Assembly: GCA_013330595.1 (NCBI GenBank)
Contig: DUIB01000016.1
Coordinates: 1-43,651 of the forward strand
Origin: Candidatus Woesearchaeota archaeon
GTDB taxonomy: Archaea > Nanobdellota > Nanobdellia > Woesearchaeales > UBA9642
Direction of reading: 5' to 3'
Length of the DNA: 43,651 nt
The translations under genes and the position numbers were made by a program. The notes beneath the pieces were generated by a model. That model had not been told where the DNA came from. It was given only the letters and a program-made list of their open reading frames with translations, and did not search any database. Position 1 is the first letter of the stretch. The number at the start of each line of letters is the position of its first letter. This document shows positions 33,250 to 41,939 of the stretch, piece after piece.

Positions 33250-34749
33250 TCACATCTTCTTAACATCCCTTTTAATCATTAGTAGATATATGTCTTTCAG
33301 CTCATCCCAGCTAATGATTTTTAGCGAGAACAGAACTAATGTGTATAATGAACCAGAGATAGCTACTGTCAAGAGTTTTGATAATAGAGTGTATAACAAG
33401 AATATGTTCGATGCACCATATAATAGCGCAATATAAACTATGAAAGACAGCAGAGTAAGCAGATTAGTTTTCCATGGAAAACCTACTCCAAGCTTTTCAT
33501 ATAATTTGAATGATGATATTACATATAATGCAATATATCCAGCTAAAGTCCCTATGGCAGCGCCTATTATGCCTAAATAATGCACTAAGACTATAGATGA
33601 AATAATATTGATAATTGCTGAATATACATAGACTTTTGTCGCCTCTCTTGATCCATACACTCCAAATAGGAAATGCACATTAATGACACCGACTGATAAG
33701 AATAATGATCCAAAAGACAAGATAAACAGCACATTACTTGCTGCCACAAACTCCTGGCCGAAAAGTACTGTTATTACATATTTTGAAAACATCATAAGTA
33801 TTCCCACACATGGAATGAGTATGATAAAGGTATATTTTTGCAGTATCAATATGATTCTTTGGAGCAATTCGATCTTTTTCCTTGCCCAAAGCTCTGAACT
33901 TAATGGCAATACAACACTGCTTGCTGCATAAGAGAAAAATAAGAGTAAACCTACAATCGGCGCACCTATATTATATAATCCGACTTCATCTAATGTCCTA
34001 AAAAGAGTGAGTATTATAGTATCTGCAGATGTTATGAGGAAAAGTCCTAGTGAAAACAGCATTGATGGAATTCCAAAGATTATTAATTGGCGTTTATCGA
34101 ATTTTTGGTCTTTATGGCTAGAATATTTCAAAAAGATCTTTTTATAGAAAACAAATGAGAATATGGCTAGCAATAGCGCATATGTTATGATATGCGTAAA
34201 TAATGGTACAAGAATTCCATTAAAATAAACAAAAGCAATTACAGTTATGATCAAAATCAATACATTGCGCATCAAACTATGTAAAGAGAATAAAAATTGG
34301 TTTTGAAAGAAATTAAAGAAATGTTGGATAGATACCTCCAAGGAATTGAAGAAAATCAGGACAGCAAATATCAGAAAAACAGCCCGAGACGCTGTGTGAA
34401 AATAATTTTGAATAATCAAGTCTGAAACTAGTATTAAAGCCAAAGACAGCATCAAACTGACAAGAACCTCGAATTTCACCATATATTTTATCATACTATT
34501 CATGATCCCGAATTTCCTCTGTGAAATAAGCCTGGGTATGAAATAATATCCAGAATACATGACACCAAGATCACGGATAACCATCAAAAAGCTTCCAAAG
34601 GCTATCAATGCATAAAATAATCCGTAATCAGACAAGGAAAGATTTTTCGTTAGAAGCACCCTGAAAAAATATGCAAAAACAGCTGCAATTATGGAAAAAA
34701 CAAATATTGTGAGGGTTCCATAGAAAACCTTGCGCCTGTATCTTTCCAT
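33250..34749 (-). CDS. Wzx-like oligosaccharide flippase (MATE/MVF superfamily)
   Basis: This 499-residue protein has about twelve to fourteen membrane helices. The N-terminal segment VFAYFFRVLLTKNLSLSDYGLFYALIAFGSFL is the classic polysaccharide-biosynthesis (RfbX/Wzx) pattern, and IIFGIPSMLFSLGLFLITSADTIIL starts the second half. FGQEFVAASNVLFILSFGSLF and GIIGAAIGTLAGYIALYVIS are typical of its C-terminal bundle. It would flip a polyprenyl-linked oligosaccharide from the cytoplasmic to the outer face, linking the sugar-loading and GT-C enzymes of this locus. A TATA box sits 26-27 bases before its ATG. Confidence 0.9.
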   Translation of the reverse strand: MERYRRKVFYGTLTIFVFSIIAAVFAYFFRVLLTKNLSLSDYGLFYALIAFGSFLMVIRDLGVMYSGYYFIPRLISQRKFGIMNSMIKYMVKFEVLVSLMLSLALILVSDLIIQNYFHTASRAVFLIFAVLIFFNSLEVSIQHFFNFFQNQFLFSLHSLMRNVLILIITVIAFVYFNGILVPLFTHIITYALLLAIFSFVFYKKIFLKYSSHKDQKFDKRQLIIFGIPSMLFSLGLFLITSADTIILTLFRTLDEVGLYNIGAPIVGLLLFFSYAASSVVLPLSSELWARKKIELLQRIILILQKYTFIILIPCVGILMMFSKYVITVLFGQEFVAASNVLFILSFGSLFLSVGVINVHFLFGVYGSREATKVYVYSAIINIISSIVLVHYLGIIGAAIGTLAGYIALYVISSFKLYEKLGVGFPWKTNLLTLLSFIVYIALLYGASNIFLLYTLLSKLLTVAISGSLYTLVLFSLKIISWDELKDIYLLMIKRDVKKM

Positions 34750-34771
34750 AAGGCTCTACAATAAAACATTG

Positions 34772-34779
34772 TTTATAAA
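34772..34779 (-). promoter_or_regulatory. TATA box of the flippase gene
   Basis: TTTATAAA is centred 26-27 bases before the ATG at 34749 on the minus strand. No leader would be left on the mRNA. Confidence 0.6.
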
Positions 34780-34926
34780 TATTATTAAAAACCAAACTAT
34801 TGATGCAAAAATAAGTTAGGCAGTTTATGAAATAGAATGTTGCAAGTGATAATGTGTGAGATTCTGAATATGCTGCAACTATAGCAAAAGACATTGATTA
34901 TTGGAAGTGATTGTCTTTTGCTTATT

Positions 34927-34970
34927 AGGTAAAGACATACAATTTATTACGAATATTACTGTCTTTACCT
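34927..34970 (+). promoter_or_regulatory. 11-bp palindromic operator candidate around a promoter
   Basis: AGGTAAAGACA at 34927-34937 is repeated inverted without mismatch as TGTCTTTACCT at 34960-34970. The 22-base spacer contains AATTTATTAC, a TATA-like box about 30 bases before the ATG at 34975. The right arm overlaps the likely transcript start. A repressor dimer or tetramer on both arms could shut the small membrane gene. The design parallels the palindrome at 1471-1495, with a different sequence. Confidence 0.55.
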
Positions 34971-34974
34971 ATAA

Positions 34975-35196
34975 ATGAAAAAATTTAAATATGGCTTAAG
35001 TAATAACCCTGTTAGAGGTTATAAAAAATCAAGCATTGAAATGACAGCAAAAAATTCAGATTCGGTTGCAACGTTTTTTAGAAAAAATAAAACAAAGGTC
35101 ATAATCATTCTGGTGATCCTTGTGATAATATTTCTGCTAATATTTTATCTTGGAAAAATGCAAGGATATGCCGGACTTAATTATCTTGGCATTTGA
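34975..35196 (+). CDS. Small single-pass membrane protein, function unknown
   Basis: This 73-residue protein has a basic N-terminal 40 residues (MKKFKYGLSNNPVRGYKKSS) predicted to lie in the cytoplasm. One strong membrane helix follows, VIIILVILVIIFLLIFYLG, with a short outer tail KMQGYAGLNYLGI. No family is recognised. It is isolated between the flippase, which points away, and the MBOAT gene, which points towards it, and has its own promoter within an 11-bp palindrome, which suggests specific regulation. The clear topology and promoter support the coding call. Confidence 0.6.
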   Translation: MKKFKYGLSNNPVRGYKKSSIEMTAKNSDSVATFFRKNKTKVIIILVILVIIFLLIFYLGKMQGYAGLNYLGI

Positions 35197-35259
35197 GATG
35201 TGTACTAGTCTAATATTTTATACTGGCCATCTTCTCATCCCAAAAATCAATTCTTATTC

Positions 35260-36708
35260 CTAGAATTGGAAGTATATAAACCGCACTGTCTGTGCAGGCG
35301 CCAGGAAATATAACGCCAGGCATGCAATAAATAAATATAGCACCCAATAAAACATATCCTTCTGCAATGCTTTCTCCAATGACGCGCCTTTAAAGAATGT
35401 AAATACGTGAATCACTATAAATCCAAATAAAAACAGCAGCGGCACATTGTACTTATCAAATAATGTCAAGAATTCTGTCCAGCTGCCTGTAAAATCCCAG
35501 AAAATAAATTTTTTCATACAAAAGAATAGCACATTTATGTCATAAACCCTAAAAATTATCCAGCCTAAAAATACAAAAAACTGTGTGATGGCCCAACCTA
35601 AAAATACACCAAAACCTCTCAAATGATCGAATAATGCAGTTATGTGCAGTGCTTCTGAAACCTTATGGACCATTAGCAAAATTCCTTGATACAGCCCCCA
35701 AAAAAGGAAGTTCCATGAAGCGCCATGCCACAATCCTCCTATGATCATCGTAAGTAATACATTTACATAAGTGCGTATTTTTCCTTTTCTATTTCCTCCT
35801 AATGGAATGTAAAGATAATCCTTTAACCATGAAGAAAGGGAGATGTGCCACCTATTCCAAAACTCAGATGCATTGCGTGCGGCATATGGCTTGTTGAAAT
35901 TTATAGGTAACGTAATTCCCATCATTTGTGCAAGGCCTATAGCCATTTGTGAATACCCCGAGAAGTCACAATATATTTGGATGCCAAACGCCAGTGCGCC
36001 AAAAAATACAGGTACGCTGCTGCTGTAAACAGTAGGATCTGAAAAATATGCATTTGTAAAGACTGCAACATTATCAGCAAACACAACTTTTTTCACCAGC
36101 CCCCACACAGTATTTGTCAGGCCATCACGAAAATTTTTTGGTATGATTCTTATTTTTTTGCGGAGTTGTGGCAAAAATCTCGAAGCACGCAAAATAGGGC
36201 CTGCTACAAGATGAGGGAAGAATGTTATGAAAAAAGCATACTTAACAAGAGAATCAATGGGTTTTAATTCTTTACGGTATATATCGAACGTGTAACTGAG
36301 AGAGCAAAAAGTGTAAAAAGATATGCCTATAGGCAGCAGTATATGCGGATTAGGCAGGAAGAAAGTTCCATGAAATAATGACATGAAATAATTAAACACT
36401 TCTGTCAAAAAATTTGTATACTTGAAGATAAATAATAATCCGAGATTCCCGATGAGACTGACTATGAAATAAAACTTTCTTTTCTTAGAATCCTTTGTAT
36501 CATAGATGAGCTTGCCTAAATAAAAGTCCATAATCAGGCTATAAAACAAGAGCACAATCATAGATCCGCTGGAGTACCAATAGAAATAGCAGCTCATTAG
36601 GACTATGAAAATATGCTGATATTTTCTGTACCTAATTATCAAAAGCATTATTAGCACTGTAACAAAGAAAAAGAAGAATGGAAAGCTATTGAATATTATT
36701 TTTATCAC
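35260..36708 (-). CDS. MBOAT-family O-acyltransferase (AlgI/DltB-like)
   Basis: This 482-residue membrane protein has about eleven helices. The family core FPHLVAGPILRASRFLPQL, FWNRWHISLSSWLKDYLYIP and IIGGLWHGASWNFLFWGLYQ are all present; the last contains the catalytic His of MBOAT enzymes. AlgI-type members pass acetyl groups across the membrane to polysaccharides, with SGNH partners completing the transfer. Two SGNH genes lie directly upstream on the same strand, the nearer only nine bases away, which fits a complete module. The start codon is GTG at 36708. MBOAT polysaccharide acetylation is best known from bacteria. Confidence 0.92.
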   Translation of the reverse strand: MIKIIFNSFPFFFFFVTVLIMLLIIRYRKYQHIFIVLMSCYFYWYSSGSMIVLLFYSLIMDFYLGKLIYDTKDSKKRKFYFIVSLIGNLGLLFIFKYTNFLTEVFNYFMSLFHGTFFLPNPHILLPIGISFYTFCSLSYTFDIYRKELKPIDSLVKYAFFITFFPHLVAGPILRASRFLPQLRKKIRIIPKNFRDGLTNTVWGLVKKVVFADNVAVFTNAYFSDPTVYSSSVPVFFGALAFGIQIYCDFSGYSQMAIGLAQMMGITLPINFNKPYAARNASEFWNRWHISLSSWLKDYLYIPLGGNRKGKIRTYVNVLLTMIIGGLWHGASWNFLFWGLYQGILLMVHKVSEALHITALFDHLRGFGVFLGWAITQFFVFLGWIIFRVYDINVLFFCMKKFIFWDFTGSWTEFLTLFDKYNVPLLFLFGFIVIHVFTFFKGASLEKALQKDMFYWVLYLFIACLALYFLAPAQTVRFIYFQF

Positions 36709-36717
36709 CTATTGTCT

Positions 36718-37902
36718 CTATTTTATTGTTTCTATTATCTCCAAAATATAATCCTGTGTTGAATTAAGTACAGGATTGTCTGCAGATTCCGAGAATCTTG
36801 GAATCAATGTGGGAAAAGTCGATGGTGAACTGGTCAATGCTGAAAAGTTTTCTTCAATCGTGATTAATTTTTCAAAAAAATATTTAGACAGGCTATTACG
36901 GCCTTCTGCATTAAGATGTGTCAAATCAATAAATTGATCCTGGGAAAACGATGATGTCAGATCAATGCATTCAATCTGGTTTTTTGTGCAAATGTGATAT
37001 AGAAACGATTTATACTCGGATAATGATTGTTCATTCAGGATTTCAACAAGTAAAGGGTTGAGCGGCATGCTAACAACAGTCAAAATTATGCTAGAGTTAT
37101 ACAAATTAGAAATGAGATAATCAAAAGACTCTCTTTCACGATTATTTGAATTATTGAATGGCGAGAGTAACTCAGGACTATCTAATTTTTTCTGCAACTC
37201 TTCCTCAGTCTGCGCATTCGTATACAGAAATGATGACTTGAATTCTGAATAAACACCAGATGATGTAGATGAAAAATATGCATCATCAGCCGAATTTTTA
37301 TCAGGTAAGCTTTGACCTGATCTTTTTCCAAGAGTTGAACGAATCACAGACTCATAAAAAGGTAGAATGAACCTTCGCTTGTAAAGTGCGCGGAGGTACG
37401 AGTTCATTGTCAATGATTTTTTCTCATCAGAATTAAGCAAAGAATTCAAGGTTGCATCAGGCATGATTCTACGTTCACCCATAAAAAAAAATAAGTTTTT
37501 GTTAGAGTTTATTCCCTCACTGAAAAAAAGAGGAGAAACACCAATAATTACATGTTTAGGCCCAGCATCAATAATCTTTTTTTGGATGAGAGCATATTGC
37601 AAAGAGGACATCCCTTCAATGCCTAAGTTGAAACAAGGAGAATAATTAGCTGCTACTCCATGCAAAGAATCGATAATATTACAATTGATATCCTCTCTGA
37701 TTTGACTGTCTCCTATAAAGAAAGTGCTTCCAGGACTGGAATTTTCGTAAAAATCCAGACTATGTATGAAGCGTGTACTTGTGCTATCATAACCTCTAAA
37801 ATCGGATATGAATAGCATGTAAATAGCCGTACTTAACACAAGAACGACAATAGGCGCAACAAATACAATTATGATGGTTTTTTTATTCTCTCTCATATGC
37901 AA
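36718..37902 (-). CDS. Membrane-anchored SGNH hydrolase-like protein, O-acetylation partner
   Basis: This 394-residue protein has one N-terminal signal-anchor helix (TIIIVFVAPIVVLVLSTAIYML) and an extracytoplasmic domain. FIGDSQIRE carries the block I Ser, and DLTHLNAEGRNSL near residue 330 has the Asp-x-x-His of block V, so a Ser-His-Asp active site is plausible. VIIGVSPLFF corresponds to the block III region. In AlgJ/AlgX-like systems such a protein moves acetyl from the MBOAT product to the glycan. It lies nine bases upstream of the MBOAT gene. The ATG at 37902 is followed by a second at 37896. Confidence 0.8.
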   Translation of the reverse strand: MHMRENKKTIIIVFVAPIVVLVLSTAIYMLFISDFRGYDSTSTRFIHSLDFYENSSPGSTFFIGDSQIREDINCNIIDSLHGVAANYSPCFNLGIEGMSSLQYALIQKKIIDAGPKHVIIGVSPLFFSEGINSNKNLFFFMGERRIMPDATLNSLLNSDEKKSLTMNSYLRALYKRRFILPFYESVIRSTLGKRSGQSLPDKNSADDAYFSSTSSGVYSEFKSSFLYTNAQTEEELQKKLDSPELLSPFNNSNNRERESFDYLISNLYNSSIILTVVSMPLNPLLVEILNEQSLSEYKSFLYHICTKNQIECIDLTSSFSQDQFIDLTHLNAEGRNSLSKYFFEKLITIEENFSALTSSPSTFPTLIPRFSESADNPVLNSTQDYILEIIETIK

Positions 37903-37988
37903 AAATTTAAAATCTTTTTAATGTAAATTTTTAATGTAAAGTCCGAACAATTTTTTATAAGCCAATCTATGCGAAGTGAATTGATAAA

Positions 37989-39152
37989 TCAAATCAAAGT
38001 TTGAAGTTTCTCAGCAACTTTTGTAACCCCAAAGGGAGTCCAATGGGAACCTAAGTGGTTATAAAGCAGTTTAGGATTTGGCTCATTAACAAATAAGGAA
38101 TATATATCGACATAAGAGATATTTTGATTTCTGAAACATGTGTTAAAGTATGATGCAATAATGCCAAAATCAAAATCATTAGGATCGTAATGCAGTGCAT
38201 CTGCATTAATAGCGTTTATCCTTTCTTCAGGATCTATTTCTACAGGATCAGGGACATACATGAAAACGAGCGTGGAATTTATCTTATCTGTTTGTACCTT
38301 AAATTCATTAGCCAGTGCACAAAGGGTTAAAACACTATTTTGTATTTCAGGCGAAGGTTGTTTCAAATAATATTGATATCGTGGATGAAATTTTGCATCA
38401 GGATATTTTTGATTACTTTTAGAATTAAATATCTTGCATAGTAAAACGTACAAATGAGAATATGATCTAAGCATTCTATCATGACCAGAATATTTGTAGA
38501 CTTTGTGCTGCTCACGGGCATTATTCAACTCTTCTTCATTATATACTGAAGGATACCTATAGAGAATTAATGAAGTCCCATTAAATACAAAAAAAGGGTT
38601 TCCATATCGGTTATTATTCGGAAATTCATTAATTATATCATTTGTAAATATTGAAACAATAACTACATCAGGCTTATAATTTAAATTCTGCCTGAATAGC
38701 AAGTATGCCTGTCCCAGGCTAAAAGCCGCGACACCAAAATTATATGACTCAACATCAGGATTCATGCGCTCAATCACTGCAGGCAATGCTTGATCCTGGT
38801 CTAACCCATCTCCAAACATTACTGAATCCCCAAAAAATAATATCCTTTTTTTAGGATTTTTTTGCAGAGAAAAATCATAATCGCTTCTGAATCCCTGAGA
38901 ATTGGTTCTCACTCTGAACAATCTGTTAGCCTCACCATATCTTAGGATGTCAAGATTAGGGCGTGACAATCCCCCAATTTCTGTAAAATTTATAAACTCT
39001 GGAAAATCTGGATGTTCAGGGTTATGTTTATTGTATAATGGCTGTGGGTATAATGTTCGTACCATTATTTCTGCAAATAAAATACTGATCAACAAACTTG
39101 CCAGAATGAATAAAATATTGTTTAAAACAACCCGCTTAATCCTAATTTTCAT
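37989..39152 (-). CDS. Membrane-anchored SGNH/GDSL hydrolase-like protein
   Basis: This 387-residue protein has an N-terminal membrane anchor (NNILFILASLLISILFAEIMV) followed by an SGNH domain. ILFFGDSVMFGDGLDQDQAL is block I with the Ser, NFGVAAFSLGQAYLLF block II with Gly, and VVIVSIFTNDIINEF block III with Asn. YNHLGSHWTPFGVTKVAEKL contains the final His. All catalytic blocks therefore seem intact, more clearly than in the neighbour. It probably acts as an acetyltransferase or esterase on the surface glycan together with the MBOAT protein. The gap of about 85 bases to the next gene contains a TATA-like stretch. Confidence 0.85.
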   Translation of the reverse strand: MKIRIKRVVLNNILFILASLLISILFAEIMVRTLYPQPLYNKHNPEHPDFPEFINFTEIGGLSRPNLDILRYGEANRLFRVRTNSQGFRSDYDFSLQKNPKKRILFFGDSVMFGDGLDQDQALPAVIERMNPDVESYNFGVAAFSLGQAYLLFRQNLNYKPDVVIVSIFTNDIINEFPNNNRYGNPFFVFNGTSLILYRYPSVYNEEELNNAREQHKVYKYSGHDRMLRSYSHLYVLLCKIFNSKSNQKYPDAKFHPRYQYYLKQPSPEIQNSVLTLCALANEFKVQTDKINSTLVFMYVPDPVEIDPEERINAINADALHYDPNDFDFGIIASYFNTCFRNQNISYVDIYSLFVNEPNPKLLYNHLGSHWTPFGVTKVAEKLQTLI

Positions 39153-39295
39153 GAAAATTTTTGGAAAAAAATCTGCCGAATTGGATTTACGCCAAATTAC
39201 ACCCTAAAGTGCACATAGTAAAGTTGTTTTTATAAATTTTCTTAAAATAGATATATTTAGATTCAAAACAGGGATTGTTTCGCTATCAGATATTT

Positions 39296-41053
39296 TTAGC
39301 ATTCAACTATATATGCCGACTCTTCCTTGTATAGAAGCTTGCATTGGTGAGACTGGTTCCATAAGGCGCTTTGCTCATTCATCTTCGGGAAATCAACAAA
39401 TATCATTGAACCTCCAGATGGCAATGAATCCTCCAAAGAAAAGGTGTTCTCATTATGAAAATCCAACCTGTCTAATAAAGAGTATCTGCTCTCTAAATAA
39501 TGCTGAAGCGCATAGTTTCTAAATATCAAGATCGGTTCCTTTAGATCATGAGAAAGAGCATAAGCAAGCACTCTTTTTGAGCTAAAGTCTATGTTTGGGT
39601 TTGTCAATGAGAATGCCTGTTCCTGGATCATGAACATATTAAATGACAGAGCCACAGCTAAAAACAAGATAAATAGTATTAATGAAAATGATTTTGATTT
39701 CCTTTTGCCAGGCTTAAAAAGCATGATAGCAATTATTATCATGCTCACGCCGAAGGCAAGTGCAATAGATGCGAAAGAGACATACACTCCTATTGGTCCT
39801 TGATCGCCTGTAAATGGGACAAGAAACATCCAGTTGCCTGAAACCACTGCATTGGCAAAATTTGTCTTTGGATAAAATTGAAGAATATCATTATGCATTA
39901 AATTCAATGCGTAGATCAATACTGAAAAAAGCAGGAATATTGAAAGAAATATCAATAATGTCTTTTTTGCATTCTTTAAATCATGAAGATGATCATTGAT
40001 GACATTTGCGCCCAGGATGCAGATTGCTGGGAACATCACAAAGAAATATCTCTCAAGCGGCCTGAAATTCTCCTGTACGCCAAATGTGAAGAACAAGAAT
40101 ACCACTATAACCCAGATATGCATAAGATAATCTTTCTTATTCTCATTATTTTTTCCATGGTCTGTTTTGTTCTTTTTCTTAATATTCTTATCTTTATTAT
40201 TCCACAACCTTACCAATGAAAGTACATAAAGCCCAAAATATAATGGTCCTATCCAAATGAATGCATGCAAATATTGAATTCCTAGGAGAAGAAAATTCAA
40301 TGAAGAGTTGCTGAAGACTGAAGTATGACTTGTTACGACAGTAAAATAAGACCAATCAGTCAATAGTGCAGCAATAGGAAACAAAGAAAATACCAAAATA
40401 GCAAATAACCCTATTGTAAAAAATTCCCTAAAAAACACTAAAGCGCCCCTTTTAATGTATCTATAGCGAAAAATATAACTATGGATAAACAGTATTGGAA
40501 TTAATAGTATTGCATTTAATTTTGTAAGCATCGCTAAACCAAAAGCGACTCCTGCTGCAATCAGCCATAGTTTCTTCTCAGTATGTATATACTTTACATA
40601 TAAGTATATCACCAGGGTGAAATAAAAAGTCAGGAATGCTCCATCAAAAGATATGGATGTTGAGCCAAGAACATGCCATGCACTTATGGCCAAGAGCAGC
40701 ACACTCCATATTGCAACCTTTTTATCGTATAATTCCGACGCCAAAAGATAAACAAGAATTGCAGTCATTATCCCGAATATTAGCGATACAATCTTCAGCA
40801 CTATAGCAGTCTCGCCAAAGATTGATGCAAAAAATATCCTTGTCCAAGTAGTCAGTGGAGGCATTTCTGTTCCTTTATCCAAGCCTAATGAATTGTGGTT
40901 TAAGACTGCTTTTGTCTGGACATATTCATCAAATGCGATAGTTTTTGGCAGATTAGGAATCCTGATAATAACTGCCAAAATAAGAATAAGTATAAGAGTT
41001 ATTATTGCATTACTTAATGTTATATTTCTAAAAATATTAGATCGATTATGCAT
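39296..41053 (-). CDS. GT-C membrane glycosyltransferase, PMT/ArnT-like
   Basis: This 585-residue protein has an N-terminal helix followed by the catalytic-type loop TIAFDEYVQTKAVLNHNSLG with Asp-Glu, and EMPPLTTWTRIFFASIFG. About ten further helices follow. HVLGSTSISFDGAFLTFYF and AMLTKLNAILLIPILFIHS are the conserved inner loops of the family, and NFRPLERYFFVMFPAICIL lies near the end of the membrane domain. A C-terminal soluble part of about 110 residues ends in HQCKLLYKEESAYIVEC. It likely glycosylates a protein or glycan on the outer face using a polyprenyl-phosphate sugar. Confidence 0.82.
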   Translation of the reverse strand: MHNRSNIFRNITLSNAIITLILILILAVIIRIPNLPKTIAFDEYVQTKAVLNHNSLGLDKGTEMPPLTTWTRIFFASIFGETAIVLKIVSLIFGIMTAILVYLLASELYDKKVAIWSVLLLAISAWHVLGSTSISFDGAFLTFYFTLVIYLYVKYIHTEKKLWLIAAGVAFGLAMLTKLNAILLIPILFIHSYIFRYRYIKRGALVFFREFFTIGLFAILVFSLFPIAALLTDWSYFTVVTSHTSVFSNSSLNFLLLGIQYLHAFIWIGPLYFGLYVLSLVRLWNNKDKNIKKKNKTDHGKNNENKKDYLMHIWVIVVFLFFTFGVQENFRPLERYFFVMFPAICILGANVINDHLHDLKNAKKTLLIFLSIFLLFSVLIYALNLMHNDILQFYPKTNFANAVVSGNWMFLVPFTGDQGPIGVYVSFASIALAFGVSMIIIAIMLFKPGKRKSKSFSLILFILFLAVALSFNMFMIQEQAFSLTNPNIDFSSKRVLAYALSHDLKEPILIFRNYALQHYLESRYSLLDRLDFHNENTFSLEDSLPSGGSMIFVDFPKMNEQSALWNQSHQCKLLYKEESAYIVEC

Positions 41054-41160
41054 GATTATTTGATAAACTAATAGTATTTATTAGTTTTTCGATAGAAGAG
41101 GCTATATACATATATACAATGTAAATTTATAACGCTATTTATAATGCTATTTATACCACT

Positions 41161-41171
41161 AAATTTAAAAA
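41161..41171 (+). promoter_or_regulatory. TATA-like box of the last GT2 gene
   Basis: AATTTAAAAAT is centred about 31 bases before the ATG at 41197. It gives a near-leaderless transcript that may include the following membrane gene. Confidence 0.45.
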
Positions 41172-41196
41172 TGCCGTGAATATCTGAAATATTAAT

Positions 41197-41916
41197 ATGC
41201 AACTGACAGTCATATACCCGGCATTTAATGAAGAAGAGAATGTCAAACATATCCCTAATGAACTAATAAGATTTCTCGACAAGTTAGGAATGACATATGA
41301 GATATTGATAATTGATGACGGCAGCAAAGATAATACAGTTAATGAAGTGAACAAACTCAGGAAAAAATTCAGTAATATAGTATTGATCAGGCATAAATCA
41401 AATAAGGGATTAGGCAGTGCAATAAGGACAGGGATAAAGCATGCAAGAGGAGAATTTTTAGTGACTATTGATGGTGATTTCACATTTCATCCTAGCATGA
41501 TCAAGAGCCTTATTCAAGCGCAAAAAAGAGAGAATGCGGATTGTGTCATAGGTTCGCCGTTGTTGGCAGGATATGGTAAAAATGTTCCTAAGTATAGGAT
41601 TTTTCTCAGCAAGTCAGTCAACAAGATATACCAAATATTGATGCAGAAAAAAGTCACTGCAGTCAGCCAGATATTCAGGCTATACAAGGCAAGAGATCTC
41701 AAGAGCCTTGATCTGGAAAGTAAAAGATTTGACATAAATGCTGAGATACTATTCAAATTGGTTCAAAAGAACAAAACCTTTTATGAAATCCCTGCTAAAC
41801 TCACCCTGAGAAAATATGGTGAATCAAAAATCAACAATTTCAAAGAGATCCAGAATCATATCAGGCTGATATTCAAGATCATCAAATGGAAAATTTTTAG
41901 AAGCACAAGCAATTAG
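41197..41916 (+). CDS. GT2 glycosyltransferase, dolichyl-phosphate sugar synthase-like
   Basis: This 239-residue GT-A enzyme has LTVIYPAFNEEENVKHIP, LIIDDGSKDNTVNEVN, the DxD-type site LVTIDGDFTFHPSMIKSL and DCVIGSPLLAG, where the usual GSR is GSP. FDINAEILFKLVQKNKTFYEIP and LRKYGESKI match polyprenyl-phosphate mannose/glucose synthases. It would load the lipid carrier for the adjacent GT-C enzymes. It starts 23 bases before the following membrane gene, so the two likely form a donor/transferase pair. Confidence 0.88.
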   Translation: MQLTVIYPAFNEEENVKHIPNELIRFLDKLGMTYEILIIDDGSKDNTVNEVNKLRKKFSNIVLIRHKSNKGLGSAIRTGIKHARGEFLVTIDGDFTFHPSMIKSLIQAQKRENADCVIGSPLLAGYGKNVPKYRIFLSKSVNKIYQILMQKKVTAVSQIFRLYKARDLKSLDLESKRFDINAEILFKLVQKNKTFYEIPAKLTLRKYGESKINNFKEIQNHIRLIFKIIKWKIFRSTSN

Positions 41917-41939
41917 GCTGGAAATACTTAATAATTGAA

